Positions 1-12,660 of a stretch of 64,000 nucleotides of DNA are shown here, one piece after another. A model generated the notes under the pieces. That model was not told the origin of the DNA. It ran no database searches and worked only from the letters and a program-made list of their open reading frames with translations. Made by a program: the position numbers and the translations under genes. This DNA comes from Chlorops oryzae (Eukaryota > Arthropoda > Insecta > Diptera > Chloropidae): the NCBI GenBank assembly GCA_020466095.1, contig CM035808.1, positions 36,535,502 to 36,599,501 on the forward strand, in the 5' to 3' direction. Each line of letters begins with the position of its first letter. Position 1 is the stretch's first letter.

Positions 1-3000
1 TCTTCTCGTTGAACGTAGATGGGTTGAGCAAAGTTGATTATTTCTTTGAGGAATAATAAAATAAAATAGTAAAGTCGAATTATTTATGGTATATTATGGC
101 TACTACTCACTGCCCAACAAAGGTATTTCAGAAGTATCCCGTTTCGCAACAATTGACGGTGGACCAGCGGTGACAACGATAATGGAATCAATATATGATG
201 AATGCGGTGCTACAACCAAAATCGGGGCATCCTTGGGCGATGCACGTTCACCTTTTTGTGTAATATAGTGAAAAGAGCACGCAGCGAAGACCATACGCAT
301 ACACTGCGCTGTAATTGTCTGAACGTGTCTGTGAATAGAATATTTATTTGATTATTTTTTTTTTTTTTTTTGTAGACGAGAATAAAAATTTACATTTAAC
401 TTACTTGCGCCAGCCAGAGATCGGTTGCGCTCTCAGATCGTCCAGTGTATATCCATAAATACCGACGCAGGCAAACATCCACGCAGTTATTAAGGAGAGC
501 ACAGCGCCAACCAATCGAACGGGAAGTAAAAGCACTGTGAGAACATAGATCTTTGGAAGAGAAATGAACAGTTTTTAAAATTGAATTCAAAAAAGATATG
601 TTAACAATCGGGGGTGTTATGGAAACCGACGATTGTCAGAATCAGATTCGAAACAGACTATCGGTGTTATAGAAACATACTATCAGTTTTGAAACTCTTT
701 CATTTTCGAAGTCGGTTTTGTATCGGTTTTAGGTGTTACAGAAACAGACTTATCGATTTGATTGTCTGATTTAAAACAAGCTGCTTATAGTTGACAGAAT
801 TGATCGACATTTTGTGTGCTGACTTCTTCGAGGCTGGTTTTTTAGAAGAATTATATTCTTTATATACTTTATTTTAATATACTTATTTTCTTATAAGTTT
901 TGGTATTTTATGTTTTTTACTAAAAGGAACGCATAAAAATGCGTTATGGCAGCAACGCGTGGTGTCGTTAAATTCTGCAGACCCACCTAAAAAAGATGTA
1001 ACCATCCACCTAATTCTCCAGCTCAATTAATCTTGCAAACATCAAAACGCAATTACTGCAGAACTCATTTTTTTTATATTTTGTAACACAAACTGATCTG
1101 GTTTAGGTTATGTTAGTGTGGCTGTCACCACGAAGAGTTACGCACTTAGCCCGTTGTGATACCACGAAAATGTGAAATCAAAAAAAAAAAAAAAACTCCC
1201 GGGCAAAGAAAAAACGACACAACTAACATCTACGAACGAACTGGGAGTTGAACCCAGAGCTTCTCGCATCGAAAGTTGACATCTCAGCCAACTACGCCAC
1301 GGCGGCCGTCAAAACTGAACTAATTTTTATCACAAATTGTAGTTTTCGCTTTATTTCTTATGACAGCAAAATTTCAGCTGTTTCTTTTGTCGGATTATCC
1401 TTATCTGCGAAAATCGATTTCGCTATCTTCGGAAAAAGCAAAACTGTGTCGTTTTCAAAACACCATTTGAAACAGATATTTATTTCGATTCCGATTCTCA
1501 TCTAATTTTGTGTCGGTTTCCATAATAGCCAGGAATAACTGATTTCCAATAACGCAGGGAATTCCGGAAAATATTCAATACATGCAAACACATAGAATCT
1601 ATCTTAATAAGCTGCGGATTTGATTGTAATTGGTTCTAGCGTTTATATTTCCGGAATATCTGCCTGAATTCCTGCGCTATTGAAATCAAGCATTTTTATT
1701 ATTATTAAGGCTATAATTGTACAATAGATTCGACAGTGTGTATCCTATATTGGAGCACCACAATCTTATGGATCTTTCGTGCAGCCCCTGTTCTCTTAAG
1801 GGGACCTTCTGGTCTAGAATTTTTTGAAATTTGTTTTTTTTTTTAAATATATTTCGGAAGAATATGCTGGCAAAGTTTCGTGAAGATATTGACAATATTT
1901 GTTTCGCTACAGCCTTTTTAGAAGGTGGAGACAGCAGGCAGCGCGCTTGATCAAAGCAACTTTGAACGCGTTTATCTCAAAACTACTTTTTTTGACCTGG
2001 TGTGAATGAAAAAAAAAAACCATCGAACCGATTTGTCTGGAATTTTTATATGTTATTCATAACATCAATGGCTATGGCCCGAACTAGAATCGAATTTTTA
2101 TTTCAAGAACTTCATATTTTTTCATCAAAAAAATGGTCAAAAAAAGGGGAGTTTTTGATGGTTGAAATAAAAAATTGCGCCATTTTGTCAATTTAAAAAA
2201 AATTTTTTTATTCTAGTTCCTGCCATAGCCGCATTCATTCTGATTAATAACATATTTTTGTTTTTTTTTCGATTACCAGAACTGCCAAAATCTTTCACAC
2301 CACGGAGGTACTTTTTCAAAGAGGGTCCACTTCAACGCCAGTTTTAAAATAAAAAAAAAAAAAAAAAAATTACAACATCATTTTTTATTTTTTGTCAATA
2401 AAGAATATAATAAGCCTGCATACTTAGAAAATCGTTTTTATTTGGCTTAATACCGAAAAAAAATCATGAAAATACCCTAAATTTTCGTGCTCTAGACCAG
2501 AAGGTCCCCTTAAATTGGTTTGAAACTACATAAGTATGAATATCAGTACATGTAACATAAAGTTAGAAAAAAATCGTTTCCCAATAATTATAAAAATCTT
2601 AAATAATGGATGGATTGGTTGGCTATAAAAAGGTCACAAAAAATCCAAAATCTATCAAATACTTCTCAACCTGCTCTCTCTCTCTATTTGAAATTCCGAT
2701 GCGATATGTCAATGACCAAAAAACAAAATATATAAATATTTACATATTTTGTATTCACGCATTTGATATTGGTTGACTATAATTAACTTTTATTTTCTCT
2801 ACTTTATGTAGATCAAAGATAAGTAATGTGAAAATGAAAGGAATGACGTTCTGTCCTCTTGTTCGTGCCATTCACTTTTACGTCACATTCACTTCGGTTG
2901 CTGGCCTTGGCCTTTCCGATCCATGTCAATTTCGAAAGAGTAGTCGGTCGAGGAGACTCAATTTAAATACGTTATCTCAGCTGTTGCTTTACGTTTTTAG

Positions 3001-6000
3001 TTTATTTCATTTTTATGACTTTCACATGAATTTGAGAAAAAATGAGAAAAACTTCTAAGCGTCAAGCAGTCTGTATTCAGTCGTGTGGAACGAACTATTT
3101 AGGCTTCTGAATTGAAAGGAATAATAAACATTTTCTCAGAGGGAGATATCAAATTCAGTATACAAAATTAAATACCATTTGAAATCGAACGGAATTCATG
3201 GCGTAATTTGAGTATACAACAATATATAAATTTTCAATTCAGTTTTTTATTTGGATTTTGATTTGGATTTGTTTTGTTTGTAGAACTCTCGTTTTGTCGG
3301 TATGGAAGCGTTAAGACGGCTTCCTGTTTATAATCGTTCTCTCATTTTCCAAATAGCTTTTCGAAATTCTTGGGATTTTTTACATGAATAACCACATTAT
3401 CAATGAGATTGGCATTAAAAAAAACATGATATTTTCTTTCGAAACTACTGCTTCAAATTTTTATTAAAAAACCCTGAATTTTCCAATATGTATAAGGGGC
3501 TCTCTCCAGTTCTGTCAGAAGCGAAGCAGAAATGAAAAACTTAATATAAAAAACACCTCAAAAAATTTTTTATGCATTTCTGAAGCGTTTCTGAAAGAGC
3601 TGGAGAGAGCCCCTAAGAAAAAAATAACTCTGGAACAATAAATATTTACACTGTATTTGTTGTAAGTATAATTTTTTTCATACATTTAACGTCCGCCTAA
3701 CATTGTTGCGATATGTTCTTGAGTGTATTTACCACAGGAAGCCCCAAAAAATATACTCTTCTCCCTTTCGTTCTCAATAAAATTTCCACCAATTCAATGT
3801 ACAATATTACATAGATATATTGTCCCAAGATATAAGCATTCCCCTCTTAAAAGCTTCAAAACTCTACCATTGCCATCCTTCAATCTGATGAATTCATTTG
3901 GTTACAAGCTTTTGTCGCTTCTCCCAACAAGTTAGCCTAAATTTTTGCCTATGCCAGGAAAATACTATCAGGCACGCTCTAGAAGTCGAATCCCTATTAA
4001 AAAATTCGAAATAGATAAAATTTCTATTGAAATCACACTGATTTCGAACTTTTTTATTCGGATTCGATTTCTACAGCATGTCTGTATATTTTTTCAGGAA
4101 AATGAATCAGAACCTTAAACGAGCTCTGTGAATGCCGTTTTCAGTGTAAGGCTGATTTAAACCGTATATTGGTCTATGGATATTTTCACGCGTCTTCAAC
4201 AGTGTTTATCGTTCATGCTTAATGCTCCCATTTGTCCTGTATTTCGCAGGATTATGCTATTTTTTAAAGAGAAATCCTGCCAGAAATTCAAACCTGTATT
4301 TAGCTATGAAAATCCTGTAAAATATACAATTTATCATGTATTCATTCAAAAAGCGTTTTAACAATTTTGAACTCATAAAAACTGTCAATTTTCAACAAAA
4401 AACCAACTTCACGCTGAATCTCATACCCAAAAGCGGAATTTTTCCGTTGGCTAAAATACCAGCCTGATATTCTCCGAAAGATTGAATCGAATGAAAAGTA
4501 CAAAGTTCATACCGTACATGGAACCCAGAACATTGATATAGATCCAGACGAAGAAATGATTGATGATGAAGGCAAACCAATGACCACCATGTATTTTTCA
4601 CTTATTTTTTGACAAGAATACCTCTGGTTTATTAATTCAATAAAATCCTGCGAAAATCATGTTTTCGAAAAAAAAAACATCCTGTTTTTTAAACAATTTT
4701 CGCATGTTTTTCCTGTATTTTAAAAAAAAATCTGAGAGCATTATTCATGCTAAATGACAGAAATCTAAGTTCCCACATATTATTTAGGCAAAATTCAAAA
4801 TTCCACCTTCCCATTTGACCTAACTTTTTTTCCATATTTTTCCATAAAAAGACAAATTCCCCATGAAATTCTAATAGCGGTTTTAGTAGACGTCTGTAAG
4901 AAAATTTTTAAGAAGACGTCTATCAATATACAGGGTGTCCCGAAAACTTTTGTAAAAAATCAAACCATCGATAGGTCGAGTCAAGAGAAAAATTTTTGTT
5001 TTCAGACAAAACTCTCTTAGTGGTACCGTTTACGAGCTGTATCACTTCAAAAAAAGTATGCAATTTTATTTTTATTTATTTTTTAATTTTTAATTCTTGA
5101 CTACATTTTAAAAAAATTTTGACGATTGGAACTCGATAAAGTTGACAATCATATCCCGGAAAATGTAAAAGTTCTTGTGAGTGTTTATCAACAATGTAAA
5201 AATGTCTTTGTCTAAATTGTATCCATTTTTCTCATCATATTCAAAATAAAAAACGCTCCTGAAGAGGTTCCCAAAAAGGAACGAAACGTTGGGCAAAAGA
5301 AGTAAATAAAGCACTTTTATTTACAGTAACCCAAAGGACGAAAAAGCTCAAAACAAAAAATTTTTTCAAAAATTTTTGATTGAAGTGGACACCGACCTTA
5401 AACAAAAAAAAAATTTTTTTAACGCAAAAATTTCATACAAAATTAAACTTTTTTTGAAGTGCTACAGCTCGTAAACGGTACCACTAAATAAGTTTTGTCT
5501 GAAAACAAAAAATGTTTCTCTTGACTCGACTAATCGATGGTTTGATTTTTTACAAAAGTTTTCGGGACACCCTGTATATTAAGGTGGATCGTTTTGTGCG
5601 GCAAAAAAAAAAAAAAAATTGCCCTAGTGAACAGTGATGCCAGATTGTGGGTTTTTCCCCATATTGTGGGTTTTTTCATTCAAATAACGTGACATGGGGA
5701 AAAGTATGTGTAATTTTATATCGAAATTTATGCACTACATTTAAGGTATGTTTACTACTTATGAAAATGAAAATCGTGTTTTCCCTCTTCCAGTACCATG
5801 CATGACTCTTTTTGCTGTATCTAGTCGCGGGGTAAGACCTTATGACAAAACACTTAAAGTGTGTTGGTAAACCTACACTCTAAGTGCCTATACCTTGTTA
5901 AAACATCTTTGCATATTTATGACAATTTTTACCCCTAAGTGTTGTAAGGAAACTTGGTTTTTTTTGAGTCATGAATAAGACTGCAATTTTAAGTTACTTT

Positions 6001-9000
6001 TATTTTTTGTTATTTTCTTGATTACTTTTATTAAAATATTAAAATATTGTGTTTAAATCCAATGTTCAATTTTGAAATCGGTACGCCCATATTTTCAAAA
6101 AATCATTCTGGGTTTTTTCGTGGGTTTTTAGTTTTTGAAAATGGGGAAAAGTGGGGTTTTTTCCAATATATGAGGGTTTTTTATCGGGAAAATCTGGCAT
6201 CACCGCTAGTTAAATAAGATTCTACAATTTTTTTGGAGAAAGAATGCCCAGGGAACCATAGGTCAAACCCGAATTTTTTTCAACTGTTCTATCCCTTGCA
6301 ATAATTAGACAGGCAAATGTACAACTGTTCTATGAAACGGCCTCTATATAAAAAAAGGTCCATCTTAAATATGCCTAAAACTATGCTACAAATTATTACA
6401 GAAAAAAATGAAATTTCTACCTAGTCAAAAGTCTTTTTAAATTGAATTTTCCTTTTTTCGATACTTAGCATAATTTAAGGCATGAGAAATAATAAAAATT
6501 TGCTTGAAAAATCATCATAAATTGGCCATTTTAAGATAGTTATTAAAGAAAATATAAAACTTTTCTATGGTCTCTAGTTTTGAGGGACGTTGAAGTGATC
6601 GTTCCTCTGCTTTTTGAGATGTTTTCACCAACAATGAGGACCAATATAAGTCGAATATAGCAAGAAAAACCTTTGTTTGCGAAAGCGGAAGATTAAAATT
6701 CACATTTGACCTTTAGATTCTTCGGCATAATTATTAAGTATGGGTAACAGAATAGTATTCTGCTAGGGAAATTTGAGGTTACAAAATCGATCCATCTTAA
6801 TATACATACATAAATAAATACTAGCTGATCCGTCGAACTCAGGCGCTAATGTGTCAAAAATCAATTTCCAAAAACATGCAGATCTCTTCGATCCGCCTTT
6901 ATCCCTCTTTCTCAAAACGTTCCAAGGCTAATCATTTTCTTTATAATAATAAAAAATTCGTCTTTCTATTTTAATAATAAACACTGTTGCCAGTTTGCGG
7001 GAATCTGGCCTAAATATAAAGACATTGATGATCTTTAGTGGAGTCTTAGGGCATAAAATTGGTCAGGGAAAATTGTATGAGACCTAGTTTTTGTTTTATA
7101 GCAGATTTCAAAATTGAATTTTAGGGAACTTTGGCCTTGTTTTGAGACATTCAGGGGAATATTCCCCTCAAAATCTGTCAACAGTTCATTAATATTGAAA
7201 ATAAGACGTATACGTAATGTTACGGCTATACTTTTTTGAAAAAAAAACATTGATCATACGTCGGGTATTAAAACTAAAAATTGGTTGGTTGAAGTTTAGG
7301 GGTAAGATTCTCAGACCTATCCGACATGCAAACAAAATTTCATAAAAAATCGGTCCAGCCGTTTCAGATGTCCACCGCGACACGAGAATTTCATATATCA
7401 GAAAGAAGATAGGTAAGCGAAAGGAACACTATGTAGTGCCAACCACACACTAGTTGCTAACCGCAAGGCAAGGCTTTCAATACAACTGATACAAGAAAGC
7501 AATATTTTTTAGCCAAGGATGTCGACGAATGTTCGATAAGATATACTTAATCCCTAGTGCCAATTGGCGACAAGTGTACTACAAATATATGAAAAACAGG
7601 TCAATTAAGTGCGAAACAATCCAAAAGAAGACGTCTCTTTTGTTTAACGTAAAACGTAAATAGGTTGCTTCAAACAGCATTGATTGAATTAGGCTAATTA
7701 ATCAATAAAGCAGGGGTGACTGGTTGGATGACTGGCTCATCAGCAACAGTGGAGAATGTAATATTCATTCGTTATCGCGTAAATCGAATGAGTCAGTCAG
7801 TGATTGTGGTTACGGTTTGGACTGACCTTAATCGAAATTGTAAATGTAAGAAAATCAGCGCATTTTAAATAGAATTAACTATGAATGAATGGATTTTTGT
7901 TTACTCAAGTTTTACAGTGCTGCGGTTATTACAGCGAAAAATCTGAGAAGAATTCATTCTGACTTACATATGTATGTATCTAAGCGCTGTGATGATTAAG
8001 AATAGAACTTTATTAAAATTTAAAACGTTCTTGGGGCGTTCTTAAACCGAATTAAAATTTTTTATTTTTTTTCATTGATTTATGGAGTAGAAACTTTACA
8101 GCATTTTGAATGAAATAGTTAGGATCGCACTCTTTCAGCCCAAATCTAACTAATAAACTATCTTTTATAGCAATAAATAAAACGAGTTATAAACTTTTAA
8201 TGGGTGCAGCATTTATCGTTAATAATTTCTTACAAGAATAAAATTCTTCATGGTGAACCGTCCAAATTTAAAAATGTGGTTATTTTTTTTCGGTTCACTA
8301 ATTAGGCTACAAAAAATAGTTCAAATTGAATTTTTATATAAGCACATTTTGTCAAGAAAAAATCACAAAATCTAAGCTTGAGTTCACCAAATACCCAGCG
8401 TCCCGACATTATACAGGCATCGATTTTATGCTTTTATATTGTAAGCGATCTTTATGGGAGGCAAAAATTTTTCCACTCACCTATTCATTCAATCGATTGT
8501 GTAACTCATATGTGCGATTTTGAAGCTTAAAAGCCTTTTACTTCGGAAGTTCGAAAATTCTCACTTATTGGCGGCAAAATGGCGGGTATAAAATTTTTGT
8601 CCAACCGTTTATTTGCCTTTCAAATTTGAAGCATAAATCTACGCTTAGCTTTACAATTCATAAGCCCTTTTTTTTCCATTTGTGGGCGTGAGCCCGAAGA
8701 GCGCGACGGCGATCCATTTTTTTCAGACTTGAAGTCGCATCTTTTTGAAAGTTCCCAGTATCAGCCAAAAATTAAGAATGTGTTGAGTTATTTCGAAGTT
8801 AATCATTTTACTACAAACACAAAAAATTTTCATTTGTGGGCTGGCGTTGGCGATAGTCCCATTTTTACTTAAAAAGGGTCAAATAACGGACCCCGATATA
8901 CATGTGAACTCGCCTAAATTCGAATTAAAAACAGATTGAGTTAGACCTTTCGAGGAAGGATCCACCACAGACAAGGACGACAATCAGACGCTGTACAGCG

Positions 9001-11938
9001 GAATAAAATAAAACGATTCAAATTTAATGCCTGATCATTCTATGTTATAATTTTACGTAAAATCTCATGGAGCAAATATATCCTGTTACAAGTTTTCGGT
9101 TCACTAGATTACCCGCTCTAGTCAATGAGGTATATAAAAAACAAGTCAAGAAGAAAAAAAAATTGCATGAATCTTATGTCTCGCCACTAACTTTCATACA
9201 GCGCCCTCACATTTTGCATCAAATATCAATTTCATATGCAGGAATTTTTCTTGCTTAGCGATTTTTAAGAAAAAGATTTCATTCGCGTGATTCGCTGCCA
9301 GTTCGAAAAATAAAGGAAAAGTAAAAACTCTGTGAAACTCCCCCACTAACGTACCAATCGGTCGATCTATAAGCGAAAAAATCACATAATTTTAAACTTC
9401 GTCGAACAAGCCTTCGAACAGCTAGCCACTTATACTACAAGTCTACTAACGAAACGATTTGTACAGGGTGGGCCATCTGGCGTTTTAAATTTGAACTATC
9501 TATATTTCAACATTGGAAACGTCAAATACCATTCGGAAAGTGACAGATATTCAGTAAAAAATCTCGAATATACGAAATGGGTCGCTATTGGCTAGAAGAA
9601 AACTGGGAAATATTGAAAACTTTTTTCGAAAGTGGTGAGTCTTCAACCCAAACTGTGAGAAATTTGACAAAAAATGTGATGTGATGATGTGAATTGGCCT
9701 CCGAGAAGTTGCGATTTGACTCCATTCGAATATTTTCTTTGGGGAGCGGTTAAAGATAAATGTTACACCAGCCATCCAGAAACAATTCAAGATCTAAAGT
9801 ACGAGATTCAAGCTGCTGTTGCTACCATAAGGCCTGAAGCCATTGAGAAAGTACTCCAAAATTTTTTGGACCCGATAAAGTACTGTAAACTGAGCCGTGG
9901 TGGTCATTTGTCCGAAATTTGTCCACAAATAAATTTCATAAAACAACCTTTCAAATAAATGTCTATCATTTCAATATCAACAATATCAAGCCGTTTTTTT
10001 ATTGACTTTTTAAATTTAAAGTTTTATATGGCCCACCCTATAGTACATTCAGTGCAAATCGTATGATAGATTGTATAGCTAATGGGCAGCTTTAGGAACT
10101 TTATTTTGAAACGTATAAAACTGTAGCCTAATGGATAGTTTTCAACATTGTAGGAATTCCCGCGCATATGTGTAATCAGTTACAATCAAAAGCGCGAGTG
10201 GTTGGAACTGGTTCCTTATGTTTGAATTTGTTGAATACTTGCAGGAAATCTTATGCGAGAATTCCTGCGCTATTAGAAACAATCCATTTTCATTGATTGA
10301 CTTTTGGCAGTAAAATATGTGACTAAAAAAGCGGACGCTGATCAAGGTATAGAATAGTGATGTTGCGAATATTCGCACTCGCGAATATTTAGCGAATATT
10401 AACGTCCTAAAAATATACAAATCCTATGGATGTTATATTTTTCTTTTATGTAGATTGATGTGATATGTGTATTGATTTGTAGATTTCAAAACAATATTTA
10501 AAAGTTATTCAAAAAGGGCTTGGAGGACAAAATTAAATTCCTTTTTCTTACGAAAACAGATTAATTAAATATTTTTTTTTTTTTTTGGATCATTGGCAAC
10601 ACTCTAACAAAAAATATGTGGGGCTTACACGGCACTTCAGCTGTCAATACCAAAGCATAGATAAGTGGTGCTTAATTTAAAGCTGAACATTCGCATTCGC
10701 GAATATCGGCGACAGATATTCGCAATTGCATTCGCGAATGTTTAAAAAACCACATTCGTAACATCACTAGTATAAAACCCGAAGGATATCTCTATGCACT
10801 ATTGGACGCATATTCCCCTGAAAAATTCAAGAATATTCTAAAGAGAATTGCCAAACCAGAAATATTACAGAATAAAGAAATATTATGTAATGGAAAAAAT
10901 GAAAAAAATAAATTTTAAAAATTTTTAAGAAGAAACAAATTCATCAAATCAATGTTGATTATCGCAACAACAATAAAAACCTACTATTCTTGCCAGCGTA
11001 TATTGAATCGGCAACTGGGTTTTTCAGTCCAACTATCGAAATGGTAACTTTATATCGTTGATGTGAATCTCATTAAAAACCTTTTGCCACTGACTTTTGG
11101 CGTTTAAAAATCATTTTAAATATTCTTTTCTTAAAAATTGTCTAAGCAAGCATTCCATAGATAAATTCCTATTGTTTATGCCATTTATAAATATACGTAA
11201 TACTGCACGCGCTTCCTCACGATGCCTATTTTACATATATAAACACAAAATGATTAGAGTATAAGTATCATAAACAAAAACAGAGGCAGCACCAAGCACG
11301 ATTAAGGCCGAAAATAAGTAAATAAAGCCAGAAGCAAGAAAGCCAAAAGAAGAGAGAAGTAGTGAAAATTCGCATTTGGATCTCGTGCTCTTTTAACTTT
11401 TCAAAGCCGTTATACATAGACATGATCAGAGCTTTGTATATAGACAAATATACACCTATGTGTGTGTGAATGTAGACCAAATGAGTGTCAAGTGCATGGC
11501 CAGTTGACCACGTTATGTGTTCAGCGTTGTTGGCAACATAATCAGCGAAAGCAAAACTAAGTGAATTACACTAAAAAAGAAAAGCGAACCTAAGAAAAAA
11601 ATAAAAGAAAGCAAAGCATAAATAAGGTAAAAGCTAATGTTGCGCATAATTGAGGTCAGCACTACATTGTGTTCCTAATATGCTTCCAATGATAATTATT
11701 TGCAATCTACCTTCGCCATGTCCATCGGATTATCGATCTCGACGCGATGTACAAATGGATTCAGATAGTCATAGCCCTGCGAAGCCCATCCATCATCTTC
11801 TGATTCGTTCTTTGTTGGTCTTCTCCTTGTAGTATCAGGAACTCGATTGTTGCCTTCATTCGGCTGTGCTGGCTGTACAGTTGACGTCGTCATATTGGAC
11901 ATTAAATTTTCCAAAACTTCTTCCTTCTCTTTTAGCAC
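1..11938 (-). CDS. LPCAT: Lysophosphatidylcholine acyltransferase (LPCAT), 5' part, four exons, truncated by the window edge
   Basis: Membrane glycerophospholipid acyltransferase that re-acylates lysophospholipids, typically in the ER or on lipid droplets. Exons on the minus strand, all with GT-AG junctions and consistent phases: 11938-11711 (76 codons), 550-405, 328-111, and 43-1 running off the window. The roughly 211 visible residues start with a hydrophilic, proline- and acid-rich N-terminus, then the family signature NPFVHRVE (residues 60-67), a membrane segment (LTVLLLPVRLVGAVLSLITA, about 81-100), the conserved DLRAQPISGWR stretch, and the acyltransferase core LVVAPHSSYID. The HX4D catalytic motif is His167-Asp172. 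The later EGT motif and any EF-hands are outside the window. The start at 11938 is the first ATG of the exon; its donor is GTAGAT. Intron 1 is about 11.2 kb and full of mobile elements. GA-rich clusters near 12.15-12.21 kb could be promoter sequence. Orthology to fly LPCAT is inferred from recognised motifs. Confidence 0.88.
1102..1308 (-). repeat. tRNA-derived SINE, copy 1
   Basis: On the minus strand a tRNA-like head carries an A box (TGGCGTAGTTGG) and a B box (GGTTCAACTCC) at about 1240-1305. A unique body follows, containing GTGGTATCACAA and GACAGCCACACTAACATAACC. The same body occurs at 47252-47455 and 51033-51246, which defines an interspersed family. It lies in LPCAT intron 1. Confidence 0.75.
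1552..1677. mobile_element. Small TA-flanked MITE
   Basis: A 126-bp element bounded by TA, with terminal inverted repeats ACGCAGGGAATTCC at the left and GAATTCCTGCGC at the right. A diverged relative with the same GAATTCCTGCGCTATTAG end lies near 10150-10275. The superfamily (Tc1/mariner-like) is inferred only from the TA flanks. Confidence 0.5.
1800..2509. mobile_element. piggyBac-like MITE with TTAA target duplication
   Basis: Terminal inverted repeats of at least 19 bp (GGGGACCTTCTGGTCTAGA at the left, its complement at the right) are directly flanked by TTAA at 1796-1799 and 2510-2513. TTAA duplication is the hallmark of piggyBac insertion. The 710-bp interior is AT-rich with no transposase, and holds further imperfect inverted repeats around GGCTATGGC and GCCATAGCC. 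Non-autonomous, in LPCAT intron 1. Confidence 0.75.
3496..3613. mobile_element. Short MITE with GGGGCTCTCTCCAG termini
   Basis: A 118-bp element with inverted ends GGGGCTCTCTCCAG and CTGGAGAGAGCCCC, followed inward by TCTGTCAGAA and TTCTGAAAGAGC. A second, decayed copy with the same left end and interior lies at 12577-12660. Confidence 0.6.
4931..5574. mobile_element. TA-flanked DNA element with about 150-bp inverted repeats
   Basis: The left end CAGGGTGTCCCGAAAACTTT and the right end AAAGTTTTCGGGACACCCTG are inverted copies continuing about 150 bp inward to AGCTGTA..CACTTCAAAAAAAG. TA flanks at 4929-4930 and 5575-5576 suggest the Tc1/mariner superfamily. The AT-rich interior has no recognisable transposase. 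Confidence 0.7.
5577..6803. mobile_element. Probable older TA/TTAA-type element enclosing the hAT MITE at 5632-6205
   Basis: The left end ATTAAGGTGGATCGTTTTGT has an inverted partner at the right, ACAAAATCGATCCATCTTAAT. The hAT MITE lies between them, so this would be an older insertion hit by hAT. No coding capacity seen. The boundary with the preceding element is ambiguous because they abut. Confidence 0.4.
5632..6205. mobile_element. hAT MITE with TGTGGGTTTTT subterminal repeats
   Basis: The ends CAGTGATGCCAGATT and AATCTGGCATCACCG are inverted repeats. The flanking octamers CTAGTGAA (5624-5631) and CTAGTTAA (6206-6213) agree at 7 of 8 positions, as expected for hAT. GTGGGTTTTT-type motifs recur near both ends. 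No transposase. Confidence 0.8.
6823..7440. repeat. Probable non-LTR or other retroelement fragment
   Basis: The segment opens with CTAGCTGATCCGTCGAACTC. It ends with a stretch resembling the widespread insect repeat phrase TCATAAAAAATCGGTCCAGC followed by CGTTTC. I recognise the phrases as repeat-associated but cannot place the family. Confidence 0.35.
9464..10040 (+). pseudogene. Internally deleted mariner element with transposase remnants
   Basis: The ends CAGGGTGGGCCATCTGG and ATATGGCCCACCCTA are inverted repeats flanked by TA (9462-9463 and 10041-10042). Inside, 9577-9676 encodes an N-terminal piece starting MGRYWLEENWEILKTFFESG. After an internal deletion, 9689-9958 encodes a C-terminal piece with WPPRSCDLTPFEYFLWGAVK; the D of CDLTP is typically the last catalytic Asp of mariner DDE/D transposases. 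The middle of the transposase, with the first two Asp, is missing, so the copy is dead. Confidence 0.85.
10355..10769. mobile_element. hAT MITE with GCGAATATTCGC subterminal palindromes
   Basis: The ends TAGTGATGTTGCGAAT and ATTCGTAACATCACTA are inverted repeats. The target octamers GTATAGAA (10347-10354) and GTATAAAA (10770-10777) differ at one base. The ends are dense in TTCGCGAAT and GCGAATATTCGC palindromes. 415 bp with no coding capacity. Confidence 0.82.
10778..11710. other. Rest of LPCAT intron 1, nothing recognised
   Basis: AT-rich DNA between the hAT MITE and LPCAT exon 1. No coding, RNA or transposon signature was found. Confidence 0.4.
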
Positions 11939-12139
11939 TCTATCGAATTTCCAATATGGTGGTATTTGTTTTTATTTCCTTTAATATTGTTTTCACCACA
12001 TTTCGCTTTTGGCTTTAGTTTTTTTTTTTACACTGAATTTAATGGAGGTAAACTCTTTCCTTTTGGGTATTGCGAATTGACGAGATTCAAATAAAACTAC
12101 GCAGCTAACACGTGTCAGTCAGCACGGTACTAACAGTTA

Positions 12140-12215
12140 ACTCACTCAAAAGCTGCTCTCTCACGATCACGCTAGACTGATTTCTCGCTCGCTCTCTCGT
12201 TATTGTTATGTCGCG
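12140..12215 (-). promoter_or_regulatory. GAGA-rich tract upstream of LPCAT, possible promoter region
   Basis: Clusters of CTCTC/GAGAG (seen as CTCGCTCGCTCTCTCG on the plus strand) lie about 200-280 bp upstream of the LPCAT start codon. In flies such sites bind GAGA factor and are common at promoters. No TATA box or initiator was identified, so this is a suggestion only. Confidence 0.25.
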
Positions 12216-12576
12216 GTTTTTATTGTTTTATTCGCAACTATTTTGTAAAAAAAAAAATAATAGAACAGCTGTTTTGATTACGCTACTTAAGAGTCATTGA
12301 GCAAATTGTTAATTCTTCGAGAGTAAGATTCGTTGATTCGTTGGATTTTCAACGTTAAAATTTATCTGCAAGAAGAAGAAAAAGTGCAAGTATTTCATAA
12401 GTATCAATAAAATTTTCAAGTATTTAATTTATATAGTTTATTTAATTACAGTTTTAATTTTTAAGAAAATAGGTATGTATTAATCTACTTATGTATAAAC
12501 GATCTTCTAGGCAAGAAAAATCTGTGCCTGCTTTTCTATCTTAGGGTAGCGTTGGACAACTATTATTATTAATTAA

Positions 12577-12660
12577 GGGACTCTCTCCAGCTCTGTCAGA
12601 AATGAAAAACATCATATAAAAAACAATTCAGATAATTTCTAATCCATTCTTGAAGCCCCT
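12577..12660. mobile_element. Decayed copy of the GGGGCTCTCTCCAG MITE
   Basis: The left end GGGACTCTCTCCAGCTCTGT and the AAATGAAAAAC interior match the element at 3496-3613. The right end is reduced to AAGCCCCT. Confidence 0.5.

Noticed and set aside
1232..1308. tRNA gene on the minus strand
   Set aside because: The A and B boxes are present, but the sequence continues into a SINE body shared with two other loci and lacks a proper acceptor stem.
9067..9385. Overlapping short open frames on both strands
   Set aside because: No codon bias, no splice sites, and typical of AT-rich intron sequence.
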